From Pseudomonadales bacterium (GTDB lineage Bacteria; Pseudomonadota; Gammaproteobacteria; Pseudomonadales; Ketobacteraceae), in NCBI GenBank assembly GCA_002708905.1, contig PAPM01000023.1, forward strand, positions 1-64,000: a stretch of DNA of 64,000 bases. Reading direction: 5' to 3'. Each line of letters starts with the position of its first letter. Within the stretch, counting starts at the first letter, position 1. The translations under genes were made by a program, and so were the position numbers. Positions 1 to 10,500 of this stretch are shown piece after piece. The notes under the pieces were generated by a model. The model did not search any database. It was given only the letters and a program-made list of their open reading frames with translations, and was not told the origin of the DNA.

Positions 1-1
1 A

Positions 2-982
2 CTGCAGCAAATCAGTAACCTGCTGTATATCCAGCACGATTCCATCTATGCTTCGGCGGTGCGAGCCATGGCGGCCAGTCACGGCAAAAATACCGACCAT
101 TATGAAGTCATTGCTACCACCGGCAACATTGCCGATATCATGGCCCAGTCTGACAACCATGAGATTCCCGAAGAGATCAAACAGGGTTTTGATAAAGCCC
201 TGGCAGAGCGGAAAAGTGTTCAGATCAACAACGCTTTCTTCGGTTACTTCGTTACCAAGCAGGGCAATGAACATTTACTCTACGTCTGCCCCGGCAACAA
301 CCTCAGCCAATTGGAACTGCACCTGTTGGAGATCTATTCCAACAACGTGGCCATTGCCTTGGAAAACCGAAACCTGCACCAGGAGATCGAAGCCACCCAG
401 AGAGAATTGATCTATCGACTGGGTGAAGCGGTGGAGAAACGCTCCAAGGAAACCGGAGGACATGTACAACGAGTTGCCCTGATTTCGGAGCTGCTGGCCA
501 GGAAATATGGCCTGGATGACATCCAGGCCACCAACATCAAACTCGCATCCCCACTCCACGACATCGGCAAAATTGCTATTCCGGACCGCATCCTGAACAA
601 ACCCGGCGCCCTGGAGCCTGCAGAGTGGGAAACCATGAAAACCCACGCCCACGTGGGCTACGAAATGCTGAACAGCAGCAACAAGCCGTTGCTGGAACTG
701 GCCGCCACGATTGCCCGGGAACATCACGAAAACTGGGACGGTTCCGGCTACCCCAATGGTCTGTGTGGGGAAAGTATCCAAATCGCCGGCCGTATTACCG
801 CGCTGGCGGATGTGTTTGATGCCTTGGGCAGCCGCCGTTGCTACAAGGAGCCCTGGTCGCTGCAACAGATAGAACAGGAAATCAGAAAACTCTCCGGTTC
901 CAAGTTTGATCCTAAACTGGTGGATATACTGCTGCGGGACCTGGATGAGTTTGCCGCCTTCCGACGGCTCCACCCGGACTAA
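2..982 (+). CDS. HD-GYP domain c-di-GMP phosphodiesterase-type response regulator (5' truncated by window edge)
   Basis: The frame is open from base 2, so the N-terminus lies outside the window. The visible first ~110 residues resemble the DUF3369 sensor region that sits between a receiver domain and HD-GYP in this family. The remainder is an HD-GYP domain: the HD pair is encoded at 557-562 in the context HDIGKIAIPDRILNKPG, then AREHHENWDGSGYP with the GYP triplet at 746-754. HD-GYP proteins of this type hydrolyse cyclic di-GMP in the cytoplasm, and the metal-binding residues look intact. The receiver domain is inferred, not seen. The stop codon overlaps the convergent DUF1244 gene by 4 nt. 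Confidence 0.9.
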   Translation: MQQISNLLYIQHDSIYASAVRAMAASHGKNTDHYEVIATTGNIADIMAQSDNHEIPEEIKQGFDKALAERKSVQINNAFFGYFVTKQGNEHLLYVCPGNNLSQLELHLLEIYSNNVAIALENRNLHQEIEATQRELIYRLGEAVEKRSKETGGHVQRVALISELLARKYGLDDIQATNIKLASPLHDIGKIAIPDRILNKPGALEPAEWETMKTHAHVGYEMLNSSNKPLLELAATIAREHHENWDGSGYPNGLCGESIQIAGRITALADVFDALGSRRCYKEPWSLQQIEQEIRKLSGSKFDPKLVDILLRDLDEFAAFRRLHPD

Positions 983-1266
983 TTGGACGGCTTGCTGTTG
1001 AATTTGGCCAACTGCTCGGGAGTCGCTTCCATCTGATACCTGGCCTTCCATTCGCTGTAAGGCATGCCGTACACCTGTTCCCGGGCGGCTTCATAATCCA
1101 GTTCGACACCCCGCTCCTGGGCCGCTGTCACCATCCACTTGGCCAGACAGTTACGACAAAAGTCTGCCAGATTCATCAGCTCGATGTTTTGCACCTGCTT
1201 GTTGGCGTCTAGATGCTCCAGCAGACGCCTGAAGACCGCCGCTTCTATTTCGGTTTGTTTTTCCAT
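979..1266 (-). CDS. DUF1244 family protein
   Basis: This is a 95-residue cytoplasmic protein that matches the DUF1244 family over its whole length. Family-typical stretches are VQNIELMNLADFCRNCL and YGMPYSEWKARYQ. Two cysteines in FCRNC could bind metal, but no function is established for the family. The start is supported by AAGGAG eight bases upstream of ATG on the minus strand. It is convergent with the HD-GYP gene, and the two stop codons overlap by 4 nt. Confidence 0.85.
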   Translation of the reverse strand: MEKQTEIEAAVFRRLLEHLDANKQVQNIELMNLADFCRNCLAKWMVTAAQERGVELDYEAAREQVYGMPYSEWKARYQMEATPEQLAKFNSKPSN

Positions 1267-1677
1267 TTTAATACTCCTTATTGGCCGCTCATGTCGGCTA
1301 CACCCGTTACGCTTATCTCTTGCAGCCCGATCAGTGCAGGCATTCTACTACGACACCGAAGGTCCGGATATCCGAAAGGAAGTGTCCCGCCTACAGAACT
1401 CAATTAGTTTAATAGACCCATAAAACAACTGCTTCCTGTCGGTTTTCTTTACGCTTCTTTAGATTCGAGCCGTCCCCTATACAGTTATAGGCTTATCAAT
1501 ATACAAAAAGACTATTTACTGTACGCTTCAATCTAGTACGATTGTACTCAAGGCATCCTTGTATTATTCGGTTAGGGATGACCTGCATTGATTCCTGCTG
1601 CCCGAGCTTTTACAGCAAGAACCGATGAATAAGAAAAAATAAAACAATTCCAACTAAAAAGTATCGAGGCGCACATC
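1267..1677. other. intergenic region with a coding relic and palindromes
   Basis: No complete gene is visible in these 411 bases. They hold the DUF1244 ribosome-binding site at the left, a fragment related to the downstream lipoprotein gene (1340-1372, listed separately), a palindrome CCTATA-CAGT-TATAGG at 1476-1491 and a smaller one AGTAC-GATT-GTACT at 1535-1548. The AT-rich half (1430-1650) probably carries the promoter of the lipoprotein gene at 1678, but no convincing -35/-10 pair could be fixed by eye. Confidence 0.6.
1340..1372 (+). pseudogene. relic of a paralogue of the downstream lipoprotein gene
   Basis: The 33 bases encode AFYYDTEGPDI. The lipoprotein at 1678-4020 contains AFYYDTEGPEI, encoded at 1981-2013. 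The two DNA segments differ at 7 of 33 positions and all seven are third codon positions, which is the pattern left by selection on protein rather than by a recent copy. The reading frame closes at 1423 and similarity does not visibly extend to either side. I read this as the remains of a decayed tandem relative; a short gene-conversion tract is an alternative. Confidence 0.55.
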
Positions 1678-4020
1678 GTGATAACTTTAAAACGCATGCT
1701 GCTGTTAGTAGCAGTATTGGGGCTGGCTGCCTGTGACCAGGCCAATATTGTTACTCCTACCAATAACTCCGTTTCCATCGACAAACCGGTCACTTTCCAG
1801 ATTGCCTTTACCGGCAGTGCCGCACCAACCGATCTGGCAATTCAGTTAAATACAGCGGACGTTACTGATCTGTTTACAGTAACCGATGTCAACGCCAGTG
1901 CCGATGGAGCCTTGCTGGCCGATCACGTGTTTTCCGGTCGCAATATCTTCCGGGTAAAAGCCTACAACCAGATCAAGCAGGTGGCCTTCTACTACGATAC
2001 GGAAGGGCCTGAGATTCATATTCTGGATGCCAACCGGGAAACCATGACCGTCACCGGTTATGTGTCTGATCCGGGTGGAGTGGAAAGCCTGATACTGGAC
2101 GGCGTTGCCGTCGAATTGGGGGAGAACAATTCTTTCAGCACCGCGTTCATGGACCAACCATTTAACACCTTTGAAGCACTCGACGGGTTCGGCCATAGCA
2201 GCACTACCGAAATCGCCCGTGGTGATAACGAGTTTAACGGCATCGCAGCACGGCTAAACCAGGGAGGTCTGGACTTCCTGGTAAATGTATTGGAAGGGGA
2301 ACTGGCAAAAGCCGATTTCCAGGAAATCGTTGATAACATCGGCACGATTGAACTGCTGAATGCCGGCATTTTCGATCTCAACCTGACGGTCACCTCCCTT
2401 AACCTGGACAACATCGATATCGGCCTGGACGTTCAGGACGACGAAAAAATTGATACCTCACTCTACACCCAGAACTTCGAACTGGGCGTGAGCCTGAGTG
2501 GTCGCGTATGGATTCTGTTTATTCCGGTTGACTGGAGCTCGGGTGCAACCATTCAGATGGACGAGTTGTATGTGGGTACCGACCTGCTGCTGGATATTCT
2601 GAATTCGGATCTGGATATTGCGCTGTCCAGCACCACAGTGGATCACTCTGCTATCAAAATCGATTTGCACAATACCCCCAACATTCTGAACTTCATCGAC
2701 ATGCTCACCAGCGCCGTGGTCAATGTGGTTGCACCGCTGTTTGAAGATCTGTTTATCAACATCCTGGAAAAAATCATTATCCCCATCGTCTCTGACTTTA
2801 TTAAAGACATCCCCATCACCCTGCAACTGGTGACGCTGGATGACGGTGAGGAACTGATGATTCGTGCGCTGCCGACCTACCTGGATTCCTTCGGTAACGG
2901 TATCAGTGTTGATCTGGGCACCCGTATCTGGGCGCCGAATCCACCGGCCGGCATCCCCGGTTCTTTGGGTTCCCTGTACGTCGAGGGCGAGACACCGAGC
3001 CTGGGCTCCACCACGCCGGACGGCACACCGTTCCACTTCGGTGCATCCATCTCATCCAACGTGATTAATCAGGCGCTGCATGCCGCCCACGAAGCCGGCG
3101 TTACCACCATGGACATCAGCCCGGGCTTCTATGCCAATGCGACGCCTGCCGGTATCGCCGTGTACACTCCCGCTGATGCGGATATTCAGGAAGGTGACCA
3201 GATCGGTATGCGTATCGAACCGGCCTCAGCCCCCTACATCAAGCTGATGCCTGCAGACGGTGCCGCCGGTGTGTTTGCCTGGTATGACGTGAAACTGACC
3301 TTTGATCTGTACAAGGCAGAATGGGGCGAGTACCGCACCCTGTTCGGCGTTACCTTTAATCTGGAAGTACCGTTCGAAGTGAACTCCACTGAAGATGGCT
3401 TCCTGAGCATTGGTATCGAACAGCTGCCCACCCTGTTCATCACCAAGACCGATACCACCGGCATGATTGTACTGCCGCCCGGCTTCATCAATTCCACCCT
3501 GGATTTCTTTATGCCGGCGGTTATGCCGCGTCTGGCGGAAGAATTGAAAGTGGTGCCGCTGCCCCGCATTTATGAGCACACCCTGCTGATGCGTGACTTC
3601 TGGATTGCCGGTTCCGGTAACAACAACCTGTCTCTGGCCGGTGACCTGATTCCGGTGAGTGTGACTGAAGCCGCCGCAGCGCCGGAAACTCAGGTACAGG
3701 ACGTGGTCACCGAAGACGTCACCGTCAAGGTTGAATCGGTCAGCGATAGTGGCGTCGTAACGTCCAAGGCCGTCACTGTGAACAACGGTGAAGTCACCAT
3801 TGATATCGATGGTCTGAATCCCAACCCCGACCTGGGTCTGTTGGAATATCGTTATCGTGTCGATGGCGGCGGCTGGTCCATCTGGAAGCGTCGTGACGAG
3901 ATCCACCTGACCCGACTGCTGGCCGGTGACCATAGCGTGGAAGTCTGCTCCCGCACACCGCTGCTGAAACGGGAACTGTCCTGCCCTGTGGTTGAATTCA
4001 CCACCACTGTGGCCCAGTAA
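1678..4020 (+). CDS. large predicted lipoprotein with Ig-like N-terminus, unknown function
   Basis: The 780-residue product starts at GTG with a short SD-like GAGGC nine bases upstream; ATG at 1696 (residue 7) is an alternative. A signal peptide ends in the lipobox LAAC with the lipidated cysteine near residue 19, so it should be membrane anchored. Residues ~25-170 look like one or two Ig/cadherin-like beta domains (VTFQIAFTGS, YDTEGPEI, VTGYVSDPGG). Residues ~185-390 alternate amphipathic beta strands with a long hydrophobic stretch rich in I, L, F and V (about 335-375), reminiscent of lipid-binding folds such as TULIP/BPI; that comparison is inference. The C-terminus (~685-780) is another beta domain. 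I recognise no characterised family. It is a single-gene unit followed by a strong terminator. Confidence 0.75.
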   Translation: MITLKRMLLLVAVLGLAACDQANIVTPTNNSVSIDKPVTFQIAFTGSAAPTDLAIQLNTADVTDLFTVTDVNASADGALLADHVFSGRNIFRVKAYNQIKQVAFYYDTEGPEIHILDANRETMTVTGYVSDPGGVESLILDGVAVELGENNSFSTAFMDQPFNTFEALDGFGHSSTTEIARGDNEFNGIAARLNQGGLDFLVNVLEGELAKADFQEIVDNIGTIELLNAGIFDLNLTVTSLNLDNIDIGLDVQDDEKIDTSLYTQNFELGVSLSGRVWILFIPVDWSSGATIQMDELYVGTDLLLDILNSDLDIALSSTTVDHSAIKIDLHNTPNILNFIDMLTSAVVNVVAPLFEDLFINILEKIIIPIVSDFIKDIPITLQLVTLDDGEELMIRALPTYLDSFGNGISVDLGTRIWAPNPPAGIPGSLGSLYVEGETPSLGSTTPDGTPFHFGASISSNVINQALHAAHEAGVTTMDISPGFYANATPAGIAVYTPADADIQEGDQIGMRIEPASAPYIKLMPADGAAGVFAWYDVKLTFDLYKAEWGEYRTLFGVTFNLEVPFEVNSTEDGFLSIGIEQLPTLFITKTDTTGMIVLPPGFINSTLDFFMPAVMPRLAEELKVVPLPRIYEHTLLMRDFWIAGSGNNNLSLAGDLIPVSVTEAAAAPETQVQDVVTEDVTVKVESVSDSGVVTSKAVTVNNGEVTIDIDGLNPNPDLGLLEYRYRVDGGGWSIWKRRDEIHLTRLLAGDHSVEVCSRTPLLKRELSCPVVEFTTTVAQ

Positions 4021-4035
4021 GCGTAAAGCAAGTAT

Positions 4036-4067
4036 AAAAAAACCGGCCCTCATGGCCGGTTTTTTTT
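4036..4067. terminator. bidirectional intrinsic terminator
   Basis: The stem ACCGGCC / GGCCGGT has a 5-nt loop (CTCAT), seven A before it and eight T after it. It lies between the convergent lipoprotein and carboxylesterase genes and can serve both. Confidence 0.9.
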
Positions 4068-4092
4068 ATGTCTGCGAACCCTTGCTCTTACA

Positions 4093-5646
4093 TTAAGGCA
4101 CCAGCGATGCCCAGAAGTCACAGGTGCTCTCTGCCAAGCCCTGTTCCACGGCAGAAACCTCCTGCAAACTCATGCTCATATCCGATACCGCATCATACAT
4201 CGGCCATTCCGGCGCACCATCCAGGTTGGGGTTCCCGGTGCGGGCAAACTCACTCCAGTATCCCTGCACCGTGGCACGCACCGCTTCATTCAACACCGGG
4301 GCCAGAGTCGCGCTGGGATTACCGAACACATAGGGCAGCTCCATGGCGTGGAACGCCGGCAGATGATCAAAGCTGTAAAGCCAGACATTGGACCCCATGG
4401 CCTGGGTCAAGCGGGCGAAGCTTCGTGCCGGGCAACGGAACACCTGATCGGTCACCATTTCCACCAGTTTTGCATTGGCCAATTCATCCGACAGCGGCGC
4501 ATACAGGCCTTGTAGTGGGACGACCAAGGCCGGCGGATAATTTTCTTCGATGTACAGATTAAAGCCTGCGATGTCCGACACACTGGGCGCCGCGTCAACC
4601 AACTGGAACAGCCCCCATTCGTTACGGTTGGTCCCCACAATAACAGGGCCCTGATTGTATTGGCCGGAAGCAATCAACTGGACCGGTTGCGCCGGCAGAA
4701 TATCGCTGTTGGGCACCACCGTCGGCGACCAGCCAGCCCCGAAAATACCGGCGTCCGCTCCCCAGGCGGTCAATTCAGTGGCCGGCACCTGCCGCAGGCA
4801 GGCCAGGCGGTCAACCGCATCAGCGCAGAACGTCTGCAGCATGGCTTCACTGATGGCATCGGCCTGCGCTTTGGTATTAACAGGTAAACCACCGACACAG
4901 ACGGCGCTCTCCAGAATGAACCGGTCCGCCAGATTCTGACTGGCCGGTGCCACCATATGGACACAGGTACTCATGGCGCCGGCGGACTCGCCGAACAAGG
5001 TTACCTGATTGGGGTCACCACCAAATCCGGCTATGTTTTGTTGTACCCACTGCAGAGCCAATTGCTGATCCTTGAGCGCCATATTGCCGGACTGGGGCAC
5101 GCCCATTTCCTGATCCAGCTCAGGATGCGACAGGAAACCCAGAGCCCCCAGGCGATAGTTCAGCGTCACCACCACGGCACCATACTCTTCCGCCAGGCGC
5201 CAGCCGTCATACTGGCTACTGCCCCCGCTCACGAACGCGCCCCCATGGATGAAGACCATTACCGGTAGCGACCCGGGCTGCGGATCTTCCGGGCTGTAGA
5301 CATTCAAGCTCAGACAGTCCTCACTCAGTTCACCACCGGCGGACAGTGCCCCCGGATTCTGCATACAGGAAGGTCCGAATTCAGTGGCGTCCAGATCCCC
5401 ATGCCATCTGGCTGCCGGTTGCGGGGGCTGGAAACGCAAATCCCCCACCGGAGGCTTGGCGTAGGGGATTCCCAGAAAAGCCCTGGCTCCCCCTGCTTCA
5501 CCATCATGCCACTTACCCGTGACCCATCCACCCGTCTTGACTTTTACATGCAGATCATCATGACAGCCGCTGGCCAGCAAACAAGCCGATGTCACTGCCA
5601 TCACCCCCAGCCAGCGCTGCAGTGTACTCCCCTTTTGCCTTTCCAT
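4093..5646 (-). CDS. type-B carboxylesterase, lipoprotein
   Basis: This is a 517-residue member of the COesterase (type-B carboxylesterase/lipase) family of alpha/beta hydrolases. The signal peptide ends at LASGC (Cys28), indicating a lipoprotein. The expected machinery is present: oxyanion hole HGGAF (134-138), nucleophile in GESAG (Ser221), acid in GTNRNEWG (Glu343) and catalytic His in HAMELPYVFG (His433). The family hydrolyses carboxylic esters; the substrate cannot be read from sequence. ATG at 5646 is preferred because GAGGTGGGA precedes it by 3 nt, whereas an in-frame GTG at 5655 overlaps that site. It stands alone, divergent from tamA. Confidence 0.9.
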   Translation of the reverse strand: MERQKGSTLQRWLGVMAVTSACLLASGCHDDLHVKVKTGGWVTGKWHDGEAGGARAFLGIPYAKPPVGDLRFQPPQPAARWHGDLDATEFGPSCMQNPGALSAGGELSEDCLSLNVYSPEDPQPGSLPVMVFIHGGAFVSGGSSQYDGWRLAEEYGAVVVTLNYRLGALGFLSHPELDQEMGVPQSGNMALKDQQLALQWVQQNIAGFGGDPNQVTLFGESAGAMSTCVHMVAPASQNLADRFILESAVCVGGLPVNTKAQADAISEAMLQTFCADAVDRLACLRQVPATELTAWGADAGIFGAGWSPTVVPNSDILPAQPVQLIASGQYNQGPVIVGTNRNEWGLFQLVDAAPSVSDIAGFNLYIEENYPPALVVPLQGLYAPLSDELANAKLVEMVTDQVFRCPARSFARLTQAMGSNVWLYSFDHLPAFHAMELPYVFGNPSATLAPVLNEAVRATVQGYWSEFARTGNPNLDGAPEWPMYDAVSDMSMSLQEVSAVEQGLAESTCDFWASLVP

Positions 5647-5697
5647 AATTCCCACCTCTTTATATTTGGTTTTATCCGGACCCGGGAACGGGCTTCC

Positions 5698-5727
5698 TTG
5701 TACATGCTATCGGTCAAACATTAAAAT
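5698..5727 (+). promoter_or_regulatory. possible tamA promoter
   Basis: TTGTAC at 5698-5703 is followed after 17-18 bases by TTAAAAT (5721-5727), a fair sigma70-like pair in the 214-base divergent region. It lies about 135 bases before the preferred tamA start. Sequence match only. Confidence 0.3.
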
Positions 5728-5860
5728 GGCAGGCGGACAAACCCACTTTGGCCATGTCGACCACAGTGATGACCGAAACTCAATCAACACAGGGCTCTGC
5801 CATATTCACCTCCAGACAACCGGCGTTCGCCTCTTTCAGGCTGTGAGAAGTTTTCCAACC

Positions 5861-7573
5861 ATGCTCCGGTTACCTCCTCTCCTCCTGATCGGTTTATTAC
5901 TGATCCCGGGCCTGTCCTGGGCAAAACTGGATTTTCAGATCAGCGGGCTGAATAACACGCTGGCAGAAAACGTCCGCCAGCATCTATCCCGTTTTGAGAG
6001 CCTGCCCCAGGGCGACGCCGAGGATATTGAAAAAGCCTTCCACGCTGCCATCAGCAAAGGCCTGCAGCCCTTCGGTTATTACGAGCCGGAGATTCATCTG
6101 GAGTGGAATAAGAAAGTCGTAAAAATGGCCATTGATCACGGCCCTCCTGTGCTGTGGGATCAAGTGGATATTCAGGTACCCTTACCGGAAGCAAGCCTGG
6201 GTGCGCAGACACGGAAACGCATTCAGCATCCCCCTTTTGTACCCGGGGAGCGAATGGAGCACGCACTCTACGACAACTACAAGAAGGAATTACTGCTGGG
6301 TTTGCGCCAACAGGGTTATCTGGATGCCCACTGGAGCAAAAGCCAGCTGCTTATCAACGTTGAGCAAAAACGCGCGAACGTGGTGTTGCAGCTGGAGCCG
6401 GGGCAACGCTATCGCATCGTTGACATCCAGGTAACCGGAAGCAAACTCTCAGACAAAACCACCCTGGCCCTGGTCAACACCAAAAAAGGCGAGTTTTACA
6501 GCACAGAAAAAATTGGCGAGCTCTACGAAGATCTGCTGACCACCGGCTACTTTTCCAATGCCATCGTCGATGTGGAACGCACTCCCCCGGATCAAGCCAC
6601 CCTGGTCATCGAGCTGGAGGATCAACCCAAGGATCAGTTCACCACCGGCCTGGGCTACGGCACCGACACCGGCGCCCGCGGCAAGGTAGGCTGGACCCGG
6701 TCCCAGGTCAACAAACGGGGGGACGATATTTACAGCAATGTTCAGATTTCCCAGATCGGCGAAGAAGTCGCTTTCCAATACCACATCCCCTGGCCCCACC
6801 CACTGGAGCGCTATCTCAGCCTGGATACCGGCTGGAAGCGGGAAGAAACCAAAGACCGTGAATCCTCCGTACTCACCACGGGTATCGCACTCAAACGATC
6901 GCAGCGCAAGCGCTGGCAATACAGCGTGGGTGTCAATCTGGAAAACGAGCGCTATCGCCAGGGGGACAACCCCACCGAAACCATTACCTACTTCCTGCCC
7001 AACTATCACTACATCGAACGCCTGGTGTTCGGTGACAAAAAAAACCCTGATGCCGTGCTGAAGTACTGGCTGGATTCCTCCCTCGGTTTTAACGTTCTGG
7101 TGGCAGAAGACACGCTGTTCCTGTCCACCGCGATTGGAGCATCCTACATCGTGGATTTTACCGATAAGCATGGCATCGCCACCCGCTTTGAACTGGGCGC
7201 CATCATGACCAACGACTTCTACAGTGTGCCCTTGTCCAAACGTTTCTATACCGGCGGTGACCAAACCGTACGCGGCTATCGCTATAATGCCATCTCACCG
7301 GAGGATGCCGAAGGCGCCTTGACGGGAGGACAGTTTTTAAATGTATTCAGCCTGGAGTATCGCTACGCGCTGAGCCAGGAATGGAAACTGGCCGTCTTTG
7401 CTGACACCGGGCGCACTTTTATTTCCAGCCACGAGCCCTTTCACTCCGGTGCCGGATTCGGCTTGCGTTGGGTATTGCCGATCGGCACCTTCTCGTTCGA
7501 CCTTGCCAAGCCGGTCACAGGAGAAGACAAAACCTCCCCTCGACTGCACGTCTATCTGGGGATGCTGCTATGA
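5861..7573 (+). CDS. tamA: TamA, outer-membrane Omp85 subunit of the translocation and assembly module
   Basis: The 570-residue product has a signal peptide of about 21 residues ending LSWA, three POTRA-like repeats (~22-265) and a C-terminal Omp85/BamA-superfamily barrel (~270-570). The barrel carries the lid-loop signature TGGDQTVRGYRY. TamA works with TamB in outer-membrane protein and lipid assembly; E. coli TamA is about the same length. The frame is open further upstream, but ATG at 5861 is the start directly before the signal peptide. The TamA stop overlaps the tamB start as ATGA, so the two are translationally coupled. Confidence 0.93.
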   Translation: MLRLPPLLLIGLLLIPGLSWAKLDFQISGLNNTLAENVRQHLSRFESLPQGDAEDIEKAFHAAISKGLQPFGYYEPEIHLEWNKKVVKMAIDHGPPVLWDQVDIQVPLPEASLGAQTRKRIQHPPFVPGERMEHALYDNYKKELLLGLRQQGYLDAHWSKSQLLINVEQKRANVVLQLEPGQRYRIVDIQVTGSKLSDKTTLALVNTKKGEFYSTEKIGELYEDLLTTGYFSNAIVDVERTPPDQATLVIELEDQPKDQFTTGLGYGTDTGARGKVGWTRSQVNKRGDDIYSNVQISQIGEEVAFQYHIPWPHPLERYLSLDTGWKREETKDRESSVLTTGIALKRSQRKRWQYSVGVNLENERYRQGDNPTETITYFLPNYHYIERLVFGDKKNPDAVLKYWLDSSLGFNVLVAEDTLFLSTAIGASYIVDFTDKHGIATRFELGAIMTNDFYSVPLSKRFYTGGDQTVRGYRYNAISPEDAEGALTGGQFLNVFSLEYRYALSQEWKLAVFADTGRTFISSHEPFHSGAGFGLRWVLPIGTFSFDLAKPVTGEDKTSPRLHVYLGMLL

Positions 7574-10500
7574 CCGGTACCCGCATTTTGAAAATGCTTG
7601 CTGTGCTGCTGGGGTTAGTGTTTCTGGTTTTGGGATTGCTGCTCTGGGCCAGTTACAACCCCGCGGTCAGTCAGCGCATTATGGAGGAAGTGACCGAACA
7701 GGTTCCGGAATTGAGCCTGGACTATCGGGCAGGTTCACTGGCACGGGGACTGACGCTGGACATCCGGTATGTGGATGCTGAGGTTGCCGTAGCGCTGGTG
7801 AATACCGAAATTCATATACGACCGGCCTGTCTCTGGCAGCTTTCACTCTGTGTGCGCTCATTGACGATGGACAGCCTCAGTATCGCCATCACCGCCGGCG
7901 AGGCAGCCCCGGAGAATACCGATCCCATCGAACTGCCGGCTATTTCCTTTCCTGTTCCGGTCAAAGTGGATCAGGTGAGCATCCAATCATTTTCCCTTAT
8001 TTATGAGCACAGCACGGTCTACGAGGCGACCAACATTAACCTCATGGCCGAGGCCATCTTACATAGAGTAAGTGCCGAGAGCCTGACCATGGCGGATGAG
8101 TTCTGCCAGTGGTCAGGCGACACGACGATCCGCCTTACCCGCCGCTATCCCCTGGAAGCCGACCTGCAGTGTTCAACCAGCCTGTATCCACTTTCCCACA
8201 TTGATATTGCTGCTCAAGGTGATCTGGACAAACTGGCCATTACCGCTAACTCGGAAGGTGACCTGGAAGCCGACCTGAAGCTGGAGCTGGCGTTGCTGGA
8301 AGACGACCTGCCTCTGTCATTCTCCGGCCACTTGACGGATGCCTTCCACTACCCGATGGAACCGGATCAGCTAACCGTTAGTAACGCCAGCATCATCGGC
8401 CAGGGTAATTTGAATCTGATCCAACTTAACGCGGAAAGCACTCTCAGCAGCGGGCTCTTCCCTTCACCGGTGTCCACGCGTTTGCAAGGGGATCTGACAT
8501 TCGATGGGATGGAACTGCAACAATGGGTCGTGCAATTGCCACAGGGGAAGATCGAAACCCAAGGCACAGTATCCTTTACACCAGAATTGAGCTGGCAAGC
8601 CCAAAGCCGGATCGAGGAAGTGGCATTTGATCAATTCTACGCTGAAGCCGATGGCAACCTGGGGGGTTCCGTTTCTCACAGCGGAACATTGCAGGGAGAT
8701 AACCTACTGTTACAGGTTCACCTGGAACAATTGACGGGGGTTCTCTTTGACACCCCCTGGCAACTGTTCGGCAATGCAAAGTTTGAAAACCAAAAGATCG
8801 CCCTGCACCAGATCAAACTGATCCAGGATCAGAATCAGGTCAAGGCTGACGGCATCATCGCCCTGGCAGGAGACAGTGACATAAAACTCGACCTGGATGT
8901 GCGCAGGGTTGAGCAACTCTTTCCCGACCTGAGCGGCGCTATTAGCGCCGGCTTGTCACTGCGAGGCACAGTGCAAATACCCTCGATTGAAGGATCAATT
9001 CAGGCCCGCAATCTGCAATATCAAGACCTGCAACTGAGCCGGGCGGACTTAAACATAGATTGGCAGCTGGCGGCCGCCCATAAAAACAAGATTGACGTGA
9101 ACTTCGACAGCCTGAAGCTGGCTGAGCAGGTGGTGTTGCAAGGGGCGATCGATGCACAGGGAGATGCTCAACAACACCACATCAACCTGAGCCTGGCGGA
9201 ACAAAACGGCAACCGATTCAGCCTGCGCTGTACCGGAAAATTCAATTTGGAACAGCAACAACCCCGGCTGGACCAATGGCAGGCAAACTGTGACCGCAGT
9301 GCATTGCATGTCGCGTATCTGGAACCGGAGCAAACCTGGTCCCTGCAACGCTCACTGTCCTTGCAGCTGGAGCCAGGCCCGGCATTCAGGATCTCGCCCT
9401 TCTGTTATAAATACCAGAACGGCAGGCTGTGTCTGCAGGAAGCCGTCACCATAAACTCAGCTCAAATCAGCCCGGCGAAACTTGAGGGCGACAAGCTTTA
9501 CCTGTCCTGGCTCAATCCCTGGTTGCCCTCTGGGATGAAACTCAGCGGGAACGTCAAGCTGAGCAGCACATTGGCGATGGGTGAAACCATCAATATTTCC
9601 GCCAAGGTCAACAGCAACAACACCATCCTGACCCTGTTTGAACATGAGAAAACGCCCGTGCAGATTCCCTTTAGCCAAGTGGACATCAATACCACTTTGC
9701 TGGATGAAGATGCCAGCATCAGTTGGAGCCTGCACTCCTCCAACGGGAACACAGAAGGTAATATAGCCTTGGCTCTGAATCAGGAAAGATTGTCTGGCTA
9801 TCTCAATATTTCCCGCTTCGACATGGCACCGTTTTCACCCTGGTTGCTCACTGAAAAAGGCGATCACATTACGGGAATGATCGACGGTCAATTCAAACTG
9901 GATGGCACCCTGAACGCACCTCTGCTGGAGGGCAAAGCTGAATTATCAGAGGGTGAAATTGAGACAGCCATGCTGCCTCTACCCATTAGAAATATCGACA
10001 TCAAACTCACCACCCAGAATCGCAGTGCCGAGCTGATGGGCAGCTTCACGGTGAACAATAACCCCGGCCAACTGCAGGGAACCTTCAATTGGCAGCAGCA
10101 GGAATGGTGGAGCAAAGTCAGCTTCCGTTCTGACACCCTGGCCTATCAGCCCGATAACAATATACTGATTTACGTGAAGCCGAATATCGACTTCAACCTG
10201 ACACCCCACGAACTCAACATCATCGGGGACCTGTTTGTTCCCAAAGCCCGCATACACCTGAAAAGCCTGCCGGAAACGGCGGTGCCGGTTTCAACGGATG
10301 CCGTCATCGTCGACGCCGAGGACGATCAAAACGAAAACATATCCATAAGCACACAACTGACTCTCACCCTGGGCGATGATGTTCGGTTTAAGGGTTATGG
10401 TCTGGAAACGGATGTCACCGGGCAGATGACCATTCGGCAGCACCAATCGGATTTGCTGCGCGCAAAGGGAATCATTCGACTGGAGAATGGAACCTACCAG

